Positions 1-9,202 of a DNA stretch of 64,000 bases are shown here, in pieces (positions within the stretch are counted from its first letter, which is position 1; every line of letters starts with the position of its first letter). A program made the translations under genes and the position numbers. Source of the DNA: Plasmodium relictum. Its lineage: Eukaryota > Apicomplexa > Aconoidasida > Haemosporida > Plasmodiidae. The notes under the pieces were generated by a model, which saw nothing but the letters and a program-made list of their open reading frames with translations, was not told the DNA's origin and searched no databases. The stretch is taken from positions 616,233-680,232 of the forward strand of contig NC_041680.1 of NCBI RefSeq assembly GCF_900005765.1, written 5' to 3'.

Positions 1-1446
1 TTAGTGTTTGGAAATGATTTTTTTCATAAGAAAAATGATGAAAATGATAAAAAATTAAATCAAAATGTGCATGAAATGAATGATAACTTTAGTGATAAAA
101 TAAGGAATAACCTACTTAGCAACAAAGAAGAAGTAGAAATAAGAATAGATGGAAAAATCTATTTTAAAAGAAATAAATATTTTTATGAGCCTATATTAGT
201 TAATATTGCTGATAAAATGGATCAAGAATATGAAAAATATATAGAAATTTTAAGACATAATGATGAATTCAAAAATATACAAAGTAATCCCAAATCTAAT
301 TCATTTGTCACAAACGGAAATGAATATCGATACATAGATAATAAGTTATATACATTAGTAGATGTAACAAGAGAAATAGTAAATAAGTATCCGGATATTC
401 ACATTAATATTTTAAAAAACCCTTTTTTTTATTTAGATAAAAATAAAATAAAAGATATAAAAAATTATAAAAATGACTGCAAAATTAATGGAAACAATAA
501 TGATTATATAAATAAAATAAAAAGTAATGATAATAAGAATAATGAAAAAAAAGAAAAAGTAGAAAGCATTGAAGATGATGATTTTTCTTTTATAAATAAT
601 TCTTATAATTCCAATGCATTATTTTTAGATAATGATTATTCAATTGAAAAAAAAATTTATAATGATTTACATAAAAAATATCAATGGATATCCATATTAG
701 AAGATGAAAGAATGAATCCAGGATACAAAAATTATAATCACAATTGTTTTAACATAAATACATGTAATAAAATATTTACTCATTTGATTGTGTGTTTACT
801 ACCAGATGGAGGAATAAATAAATTAAGAGTATATGGGGAGATAAAAATAAGTGATAAAGAAAGAAAAAAAAATTTCAAAAAGACTATTAATGTATGCAAT
901 ATATTAGATGGATCAAATATTGTATATACTACTGATGAATTTTACGGAAAGTCAGAAAATATATTAATTGATCAAAATTCTAATTATGTTATGGGATGGC
1001 AAACAAGAAGATTAATTAATAGGCCTTTGCGTTATATCGAAAATTTAACATTAAATAATATATCATCTATATTTTCTAATAATAATTATTGTATAATTAA
1101 ATTGAGTTTTATTACTAATATAAAATATATAGAAATAAATACAATATTTTATGAATATAATTTTCCTTTATGTGTGTCTATAGATTCATGTTATTTAAAA
1201 GAAGTACATTCTGAAGAGAAATCAAAGCAAATCAAGTTTTTTAATGAGAATATTCAAAATATCCAGTGGAAGGAGTTATTACCGTTATCATATATTAAAG
1301 GAAATCATATAAATTTTTTTACGATTAATAAAACAATAAATAAAATTCCTTCAAATGATATCATATCATCACATCTACGTTTAAATATATATCCTGACGG
1401 GGGTATAAATACTATTAAGGCATATGGAACAGTTCTTGAAATTTAG
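1..1446 (+). CDS. Allantoicase, C-terminal part (5' end outside window)
   Basis: Allantoicase hydrolyses allantoate to ureidoglycolate and urea. Two family repeats are visible, each ending in the diagnostic stretch: LLPDGGINKLRVYG near residue 265 and RLNIYPDGGINTIKAYG close to the end, followed by TVLEI and the stop. An Asn/Lys-rich insert (about residues 150-190) interrupts the first half, as is usual for Plasmodium proteins. The frame is open from base 1; the codon at 4-6 is GTG, not a credible start in a eukaryote, so the true start lies upstream and this is a 5'-truncated view of about 481 residues. Malaria parasites are not known to carry the complete purine-degradation route, so the physiological role is uncertain. 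Family assignment is firm; catalytic activity is not shown. Confidence 0.88.
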   Translation, partial: LVFGNDFFHKKNDENDKKLNQNVHEMNDNFSDKIRNNLLSNKEEVEIRIDGKIYFKRNKYFYEPILVNIADKMDQEYEKYIEILRHNDEFKNIQSNPKSNSFVTNGNEYRYIDNKLYTLVDVTREIVNKYPDIHINILKNPFFYLDKNKIKDIKNYKNDCKINGNNNDYINKIKSNDNKNNEKKEKVESIEDDDFSFINNSYNSNALFLDNDYSIEKKIYNDLHKKYQWISILEDERMNPGYKNYNHNCFNINTCNKIFTHLIVCLLPDGGINKLRVYGEIKISDKERKKNFKKTINVCNILDGSNIVYTTDEFYGKSENILIDQNSNYVMGWQTRRLINRPLRYIENLTLNNISSIFSNNNYCIIKLSFITNIKYIEINTIFYEYNFPLCVSIDSCYLKEVHSEEKSKQIKFFNENIQNIQWKELLPLSYIKGNHINFFTINKTINKIPSNDIISSHLRLNIYPDGGINTIKAYGTVLEI

Positions 1447-2420
1447 AAAAGGAAAAAAAAGAAAAACTAAAGAGCAAAAATAAATTAGAACAATTAACAT
1501 AAGTAACTAGTAATATTATTTTTTTATAACTCCTCTTATGTACTTTGAAAAAATTATTTGTTTCTTATATGAATTATTTAAAGGAAAGATATATATATAT
1601 ATATATATTTTTACTATTATTTCATATTAAATTTATTATTTTATTTTTTTTTTTTTAAAGATAATTTTGTAAAGTGTAAATGTGGATTTATTTGTTCATA
1701 ACATTTTTAAAAAAAATTTTTTTCAATATATAAATATATATACATGTTGGATTTATTTACTCATTTATTTATTTATTTATTTTCTTTTTTTTTTTTTATT
1801 CTAAATCTTTAAATTTTATTTATAATTTTGAATTAATTTAATTTAATATTTTTTACTATTGATACAAATGATTTTTTTTTTTATTTTGTTATTTAAATTT
1901 TTAATACACATTTTTTTTTATATTCATGAATTTTAACACCTAAAATAGTATTTTTTTTTTTTCTATATAATGCACTGAATTTGTCAATTTTATATACATG
2001 AAAATAAAAAGAAAAAAACGAAAATAATAGAAATATTAAAAAGTATAGATCCTTATAAATTATTACAATTTGGATTTACTTTTGGTTTTTTATAAAGATT
2101 TTTAATTATTTACATTTAAAAAAAAAAAAATAAACTCGACAAATGTAAACTATAAAAGAGATCTTGTGTTTAGATTTCTTATTTTTATGAAAATTATAAA
2201 ATGTTTATAATTTAAAAAAGAAAAAAAAATATAGAATTTTATTATGAGGTTATGTTCTTGAATAAACATTTTTTAAAGTCTTCAATGATTTAAATATAAA
2301 TCCATTAAAAAAGAATAGATACTGATAAAAATAAATTAGCATTTTTTAATTATAAGAATATTATTAATTTTTTTTTCTCTTTTTTTTTTTTTAATTTATA
2401 TACAATATTTCATAAGAAAA
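1447..2420. other. Intergenic, allantoicase 3' side / AOP promoter
   Basis: About 970 bases of very A+T-rich DNA with long T and A tracts and a short (TA)n run near 1588-1609. It holds the 3' flank of the allantoicase gene and the 5' flank of the peroxiredoxin gene. I see no coding pattern, RNA gene or distinctive motif here. Confidence 0.7.
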
Positions 2421-3351
2421 ATGACGAAATTAATATTAACATTTATCCTTATTTTTGTTAATTTTTCTTTTTGTTTTAAAAAGTTATTATTTAACCAATC
2501 ATTGAATATAATAACCAAAAGATGCCCATTTAAATACAGGTCTTCACAAAAATTATATGAATCAAAAAATATAGATTTGGCAAATGACATTAAAGAAAAT
2601 GATTTTATTCCAAATGTTAAAGTTATGGTAAAAATATCTATATTTTTATTTATAATTATATATATATAATCCTTTTTTTTTTTTATTAATATTAATAAAA
2701 TTGAATAAACTAATATATTTTTTTATAAAAAAAATATATTTGCTTTGCAGTACTTTAATATTCTTTAGAATTTTTGTTATATTTTTACAAGATATTATTA
2801 GAATATTATTATCTAATTAAAATTTTTTTATTGTTTTTTATTTATAGATTAATGCAAAAAACTTATATAATGTACCAGATAAAAATGGGGAAGACTTTAA
2901 AGTTGTTAATACACATGAATTATTTCAAAATAAAAAAATTTTACTGATTAGTTTACCAGGATCTTTTACGCCTACGTGTACATCTAAAATGATTCCACAA
3001 TATGAAAAAGAATATGATTATTTTATTAAAGAAAAAAAGTTTGATGATATTTATTGTATTACTAATAATGATATATTTGTATTGAAAAGTTGGTTTCAAA
3101 ACATGAATATTAAAAACATAAAATATATAAGTGACGGAAATAGTTCATTTACTGAAAGTATGAATATGCTTGTAGATAAATCAAATTTTTTTATGGGCAT
3201 GAGGCCTTGGAGATACGTTGCAATAATCGAAAATAATATTTTAGTAAAAATGTTCCAAGAAAAAAATAAACAACATAATATACAAACAGATCCCTATGAA
3301 ATATCATCTGTTGATAATGTTAAACAGTTTTTAATAAGCAATGATCTTTGA
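2421..3351 (+). CDS. AOP: 1-Cys peroxiredoxin AOP, apicoplast-targeted (2 exons)
   Basis: Thiol peroxidase that reduces peroxides; the Plasmodium orthologue (antioxidant protein, AOP) is known to act in the apicoplast. Exon 1 is 2421-2627 and exon 2 is 2848-3351; the intron 2628-2847 has GT...TTTATAG borders and joins in phase 0, giving about 236 residues. Residues 1-20 (LILTFILIFVNFSFCF) form a signal peptide, followed by a basic, Ser/Asn/Lys-rich transit region to about residue 60, the bipartite leader expected for the apicoplast. The peroxidatic cysteine is in PGSFTPTCTSKMIP and a helical GMRPWRY segment follows. The open frame runs past the donor for another 42 bases to a stop, so an unspliced read would give only a leader fragment. 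Identification and splice model are both strong. Confidence 0.93.
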
Positions 3352-4116
3352 AAAATTTAAAGAAATGAAAAAAATTTTACCTATTACACAATCTTTAAAA
3401 TTTTTTTAAAATAAATCTTAAATATATTTATTACATTAATTATCCTATACATAAGTTTTAAATTTTTTTAAAATCCGTATTTAATTTTTTTACACATATT
3501 TGCTTAATGAGTTTTTTTTTTTTTTTTGAATTATTTTATCACTGAATGATATCAATGAATTCATATGGAAAGAAAGAAAGCAAAATATATATATATATAT
3601 ATTTATATATGTGCTTTTCATTTTATACAGTTTTACATCTTTTATTTTGATACATTATAATTTTAAAGTTATATTAAAAGTTTATTATTAAATTATAAAA
3701 TAATTATTTTTAATTAAACAGACATGTTAAAAAGACTATTATTATGTAAATATTATAATTTTTTTTTTTTCGGTATTTAATATTAGTTTCATGATAGAAC
3801 ATACAAATATTAATCAAATTTTTTAATTATTATAAATATATACATATATTTTTTTAATTAAATTAATTATTTATCTTTTTTTTTTTTTTTTTTATTTTCC
3901 TTTTTTTATTAAACAGTAATAAAAATTAAAAAAAAATATGTATACAAATTATATTTAAATATATAGGTATAAATATATATATAAAGGTATATATAAAATT
4001 AAACAAATATAAGGCTATATATATAATAAAATTATGATTTTATAGATATAACAATTAATACAAATAATGAATTTAAAAGAAATGTATACACAAAATAAAA
4101 AATATATAATAAATGT
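3352..4116. other. Convergent intergenic AOP / NMD3
   Basis: About 765 bases between two convergent 3' ends. It contains homopolymer T runs and a (TA)n run near 3586-3612. No gene or structured element recognised; it presumably carries both polyadenylation regions. Confidence 0.65.
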
Positions 4117-6384
4117 TTACATAATACTTATATTTTCTAAGTCTTTACAGTTATTTAAAATAATTTTATTAATATTATCTTCTTCATTAACTTTCTTTAA
4201 TGTTTCTATATTTTTATTTTGGACGGCTAATTCATTTTCAATCTTTAATTTTTCTTTTGATTTTACTTTATCAATAATAATTATATCATAGTTATCATCT
4301 TTTTCTAAAAATAAGCTTATTTCATTATCAAAAGAATGTTTTCTTAAATCATAAGCATTAACATAATCTCCTGGTTTTAAATGTTTTGCGTTGCAAGTTT
4401 TTGTTAATATAGTACTTCCATTAGATTCATCATATAATTCAACAAAGGCATAAACAAGATTATCTAATTTTACTTTTCTTGAAGACGATTTGCAACTTTT
4501 TATATCTGTAAAGCTGCCAGCAGTAATATCATAATCAGCACTAAAATCATCCTGTATCTCATCTGAATTATTAATATTTTTTTTTTTTCTTTTTAAATTA
4601 TTTTTTTTCTTATTATTATGATTACTATTAATGTTTCCATTATAACAGGAGCTATTGTCATCTATAATATTTAAGCTTTTATTATTATTATTAATAGCTA
4701 CATAATTCTTTCCTTTTTTAGAATAATGATCATTGTTAATAAATTCTACATTGAGTATTAAAAAGACTTTTGCATCTGCTTTACTTAAAAGTGGAGTAAA
4801 AGGATACTTGTTATATCTTTCTTGTGATATATGAACATTATTCAAAAAACAGAATGGGTTAATTAGAATAATAAAAATAGAAACGTGTATGCATAAATAA
4901 AATAAACTTTTAATTCCATATTTCATAGCTAAATCTTTTGGGAAAAAAATTAGATCATATTTACATATAGGGCATATATCAATAGAAAAAGTATATAAAT
5001 AATTGTATGTATTGTTACTAGCATCATGATTTATTAAATGTTTTGAATTTTTACATTTTGATATAGTTTTACTTAAAATAAAGTCACAAAATTTTAATGC
5101 ATCGTTTCTTGATAAAAAATGGAAATCTAAGCCATCAGGATTAGTAACAATATTGATTATATTTTCATTCATATTATATTTCAATAGTAAGCTCTCTAAA
5201 AATAATAAAGTTTTTTTATGATCCACCTTCTGTCTCACTGATACACATGTGTTATAAGTATAAGGAGTATACTTTTTTTTACAATCATCACACTGTGTAT
5301 ATTTTATTACATAATGCAAAATTAATTCCATTTCGCTAATAAAATTATTTATTAATTCTTCTTGAACACTTAAATGAATTTTTAATCTTTTACTATGGGG
5401 TTCAGTATATAAAAATTTGGCATTTATAATTTTAAGCTTTTTTAATTTATGAACCTTTTTTAAACATAATGCTAATAATTCTTTACTTTCTAATTCGCAG
5501 TACACCCATCTATTATGTAAATATCTACGACATTCACGACAGTAATAAATTAAATAAGTATCTTTATTTATATTTATACTATTACTTTCTATATTTTGTA
5601 ATAAACAGTTATTACACATTTTTGAAGAGTTTGCTTTTATACTATCTCCACATAAAATACAGGAAATAAAATGTACATAATTATTCTCTAAGTTATCTGT
5701 TTGATCTTTATTTACATAATTTTTTCCATAATTATTATTCAAATCTTTTTTACTTTCATGCATTGTATTTAGGATATCTACAAAGGATGAAGATAAATAA
5801 TTGTTTATACTATTATTATAAGATTTTTCAAAATCAGAGTTGTTTATTTCATTTTTTACTAGTTGTTCTTCATTTTTATTATTTTCATTATTTTCATTTA
5901 ATATATTTTTTATTTCATATTCATTTAAACTAATTTTGGAAGAAGGTATACTTTTATCATTATAAATAAATTCATGCTTATCAATTTTTTCATATATGAT
6001 GCCGTTTGTATTATCTTTATATTCAAAATTAATACAATTATAATTATTTTTTAAAATATCTTCTTCTATGTTATTACTTCTATCAGAATTACCATTAATA
6101 ATATTATTCTTATAGTTGTCATTCAAATTATTATAATTAAAATTATATTTTGTACTATCATTAATACTATTTATTTTATCATTACTTTTTTTAAGTTTAT
6201 TTTCTTTAAAATTATCTTCCTCTTTTTTTATGCATTCCTTTTCATCTAAAAAGCTTACTTTTTTAACAATTTTACTTTTCAACTTTGTTTCACTTGAATT
6301 ATCTTTTAATGAATCATTTTTTGATGTTTCTATTTCTTTTTTATCGTTATTCTGATATTCAGTTTCTTCTTTTTTTACATTCAT
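4117..6384 (-). CDS. NMD3: 60S ribosomal export protein NMD3
   Basis: Adaptor that binds the pre-60S subunit and links it to the Crm1 export receptor; it acts in nucleus and cytoplasm. The 755-residue product has an Asn/Lys-rich N-terminal extension of about 235 residues absent from yeast and human NMD3. The conserved core begins with the zinc-binding pairs CILC and CNNC (about residues 240-258), then YYCREC, the near-invariant ESKELLALCLKK and LYTEPHSKRLKIHL blocks, CDDC, the RQKxxHKKTLLFLE block, NPDGLDFHF, LINHDASNNTYNYLYTFS and DICPICKYDL. A basic insert (KKKNNLKRKKKN) in the C-terminal third could serve in nuclear import. Single exon with an ATG start. It is divergent from BRX1, another 60S assembly factor. 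Family call is secure. Confidence 0.95.
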   Translation of the reverse strand: MNVKKEETEYQNNDKKEIETSKNDSLKDNSSETKLKSKIVKKVSFLDEKECIKKEEDNFKENKLKKSNDKINSINDSTKYNFNYNNLNDNYKNNIINGNSDRSNNIEEDILKNNYNCINFEYKDNTNGIIYEKIDKHEFIYNDKSIPSSKISLNEYEIKNILNENNENNKNEEQLVKNEINNSDFEKSYNNSINNYLSSSFVDILNTMHESKKDLNNNYGKNYVNKDQTDNLENNYVHFISCILCGDSIKANSSKMCNNCLLQNIESNSININKDTYLIYYCRECRRYLHNRWVYCELESKELLALCLKKVHKLKKLKIINAKFLYTEPHSKRLKIHLSVQEELINNFISEMELILHYVIKYTQCDDCKKKYTPYTYNTCVSVRQKVDHKKTLLFLESLLLKYNMNENIINIVTNPDGLDFHFLSRNDALKFCDFILSKTISKCKNSKHLINHDASNNTYNYLYTFSIDICPICKYDLIFFPKDLAMKYGIKSLFYLCIHVSIFIILINPFCFLNNVHISQERYNKYPFTPLLSKADAKVFLILNVEFINNDHYSKKGKNYVAINNNNKSLNIIDDNSSCYNGNINSNHNNKKKNNLKRKKKNINNSDEIQDDFSADYDITAGSFTDIKSCKSSSRKVKLDNLVYAFVELYDESNGSTILTKTCNAKHLKPGDYVNAYDLRKHSFDNEISLFLEKDDNYDIIIIDKVKSKEKLKIENELAVQNKNIETLKKVNEEDNINKIILNNCKDLENISIM

Positions 6385-7146
6385 TTTTTTTATTTTTTAT
6401 TAATAACAAAAAGAAAAAAAAAAAGGTTAATAATATAAAATTATTTATGTATATTATATGTTAAGTGAATATTTGTATATAAAACATTTTTTCTGAATCA
6501 TTACAGTTCAATTCTTTTTAATTAAACTTTTTGGATTTTAAGAATATATTTTTAGTAAAATTTTTTTTAATTATTTAATGTACTTGTTTTTTCATTTTTT
6601 TTTTTTATTGTTTAAAAAAAATTGCTTGCGACTTTAAAATTCATGTTACTAAATTTTTAATATTAAGTTTAAATTCATATATGTATTTTTTTTTTTTTTT
6701 TTTATATCTACTTTAATTTTTTAATACAGATACAAATTTTTTAAATTATTTCATTTTATATTTATATATAAATTTGTATCAAAAATATTTTTTTAATAAA
6801 TATGAGTTAAAAATAATTTATTTTCTATATGTAAATTATAAATTCCTTATATAAAGATATTTAAATTTTTTATATTTGTATAACTTCATAATCAAGTAAA
6901 CTAAATTTCTTTTATATTTTTTAATAGTTCTATTGAAAACAAAAAAATAAAATAAAATAATTGTGATATAATTACATATACATAAGTATCTATATAAATA
7001 TTTCATATATGTTTGTTGCTTAATTTTATCTTACAATAAATTTCTACAAACTAATTTTTTTTTTTTTTTTATTTAATTGTTCTTTATACAATTAAAAAAG
7101 TATTAAGAAAATTATAGAGAAGAAATAAATAAAGAGAAAATATAAA
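6385..7146. promoter_or_regulatory. Shared divergent promoter region NMD3 / BRX1
   Basis: 762 bases lie between the start codons of two divergent ribosome-biogenesis genes, so both 5' untranslated regions and promoters must lie here. The stretch is almost pure A/T with T tracts. The most complex patch is around 6616-6655 (TTGCTTGCGACTTT). Inferred from geometry; no known motif was recognised. Confidence 0.5.
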
Positions 7147-8427
7147 ATGAATAAAAACAAGGATACAGATAGAAAAAAAAAAGTAAATGAACGAAAAAAT
7201 AATATAGTAAATAATAGAAGAAATAAAGTGATTAATAACAATGTAATAGAAAATATATCTTCTAATAAAAAAAGTATTAAAAAAAAAATTGAAAAAAAGA
7301 AAATGAAAAAGAATTTAGTTAATACAAACGATATAATAGCTAAAAAGAAAAGTTTCCTTAAAGAAACATATAAAAGAGATAAAAAAAAACATATAGATAA
7401 CAATGGGATTATAAAAAATAAGAAAATGGTAAATATAAAAAATGAAATAGGAAAAAAAAAGAAAAAAGAAAATATTACGAAGAATGGGATAAATATGATT
7501 AAGAAGAACAACACAAATATAATTAATGAAAAGGAAAAGGTAGAAGAAGAAGCAAGTGAAAAAAAAAATGTTGAAAATGACACAAATATTTTGAAAGTGG
7601 ATGAAGATCCTTATTTATTAAAAGACGCTAAATACATTAAAAAAAATGAGTTATGGAAAAATAAGCAAAGAGTGTTGATTGTACGTTCTCCATTAAAAAA
7701 AAAAAATTGTAAATCATTTATTGAAAATTTAAAATTATTATTACCTCATCATAAGATAGAAAATAAGTGGGATAAAAAGTTAAATAAAAGTGAATTAAAT
7801 GAAATAAGTTATAGTAGAAATTGCAATAATATTATATTTTTTGACGTTAAAAAAAGACGATATTGCTTATGGATATGTAAAAATATAACTGGTCCTTCTT
7901 TATATTTTGAAATATTAGATTATATACCACTACATAGTTTGATTTTTTCAGGTAATTGCTTATTATATTCTAGGCCACTTTTAATTTTTAGTAAACAATT
8001 TGATGAATTAGAACATTTAAAGTTAATCAAAGAAATATTTATTCACGTTTTTGGGATACCTAATTATCATCCTTTAAGCAAACCTTTTTATGATCACTGT
8101 TATAATTTTTTTTATATAAATAACTTAATTTATTTTAGACATTATCAAATATTACCAATAACATTGGCTGATTCAAATAATATTAATAAACAGAAACTTG
8201 TAGAAATAGGACCGAAATTTACTTTACATATTATAAAAATATTTGAAGAATGTTTTAAAGGGAGAATTCTTTATGAAAATACAAAATATAAAAATTATGT
8301 TACATCTCAACAAATGAAGTTAAATCAACATTTAAAAAAAAAGATGAATAATATAAAAAAGAAAGAAAAACGATTTAAAAAAATTAAAGCAATTAATAGA
8401 TTAATTAAAACAGATATTGACTTTTAA
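7147..8427 (+). CDS. BRX1: Ribosome biogenesis protein BRX1 (Brix domain)
   Basis: Nucleolar factor for 60S subunit assembly and 27S pre-rRNA processing. The 426-residue product begins with a Lys/Asn-rich extension of about 170 residues, then a Brix domain (about 175-395): RVLIVRSP, LLPHHKIENKWDK, SRNCNNIIFFDVKKR, TGPSLYF, FSGNCLLYSRPLLIF, the block IFGIPNYHPLSKPFYDH (with V for I at the first position), YFRHYQI and VEIGPKFTLHIIKIFEECF. The GNCL..SRPLL and PxYHPxSxPFxDH blocks are characteristic of BRX1 rather than of RPF1, RPF2, IMP4 or SSF1. A basic C-terminal tail follows. Single exon; ATG at 7147. The first in-frame ATG is used although the low-complexity start could hide the true one. 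Confidence 0.93.
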   Translation: MNKNKDTDRKKKVNERKNNIVNNRRNKVINNNVIENISSNKKSIKKKIEKKKMKKNLVNTNDIIAKKKSFLKETYKRDKKKHIDNNGIIKNKKMVNIKNEIGKKKKKENITKNGINMIKKNNTNIINEKEKVEEEASEKKNVENDTNILKVDEDPYLLKDAKYIKKNELWKNKQRVLIVRSPLKKKNCKSFIENLKLLLPHHKIENKWDKKLNKSELNEISYSRNCNNIIFFDVKKRRYCLWICKNITGPSLYFEILDYIPLHSLIFSGNCLLYSRPLLIFSKQFDELEHLKLIKEIFIHVFGIPNYHPLSKPFYDHCYNFFYINNLIYFRHYQILPITLADSNNINKQKLVEIGPKFTLHIIKIFEECFKGRILYENTKYKNYVTSQQMKLNQHLKKKMNNIKKKEKRFKKIKAINRLIKTDIDF

Positions 8428-9202
8428 AATATATTTATATACTAATTTGTTTATTATATTTTAAATTTTATAAAAATTTTTTATCTGCTAAGCATGTTTA
8501 AGTATATATATATATATATATATATATATTTTTTAAATTGAAAAATATATTACATAGACATTTATATTTTAAAATTTTTTCTTAAAATTATTAGAAAATT
8601 ATATATATATATATATAGTTTTTTTTTTTTTTTTTTGTTTTAAAAATATTTTATTAAAAGATTAAAAAAAAAAAAAAAAAAAATAAAATAATAAAATAAA
8701 AAATTCTAATAAACATATAAAACAAACTTTAAATGAAGATTAAAAATATAATAATATTTTGTAGGTTCACAAAATAATAAAAAAAAAAAAAAATTCAATT
8801 ACATAGATACAACATTTAAAAAACTGAATACTTTTTTTTTTAAATAAGATATTATAAAAACAGACGAATTCTTATTTATTTTATTTTTATTTTTATTTTT
8901 TTTCGTATATGAAATATATATTTAAAAAAAAAATATTTTTATTTATATATAAAAATATTAAGTATATATATATATATATATATATATGGTAAAATAATTT
9001 CTTTGAAAATTTTTTTACATAAATTGCCAAAAAAGGAAAAAAAAAAAAAAAACTAAAAATAAGTGAAAAAATATAATTAAAATGAATATATGAAAAAAAA
9101 AATTTTAATAGAAAAAAACATATATATTTTTTTCCTTTTTTTTTTTTTTTACTAGTATTTAGAGTATAGTAAATATAAAATAACAAAAATTAAAATTTGA
9201 AA
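8428..9202. other. Intergenic BRX1 3' / METTL3 5'
   Basis: 775 bases with three (TA)n runs (about 8503-8529, 8602-8619, 8962-8987) and long A/T homopolymers. It holds the 3' flank of BRX1 and the 5' flank of METTL3. Nothing else recognised. Confidence 0.6.

Noticed and set aside
4-6. GTG as start codon of the allantoicase ORF
   Set aside because: The frame is open to base 1 and GTG is not a usual eukaryotic start; the gene is cut by the window edge.
7092-7583. Phe/Leu/Ile-rich minus-strand frame over the BRX1 start
   Set aside because: It is antisense of a Lys/Asn-rich coding stretch; it has no independent features.
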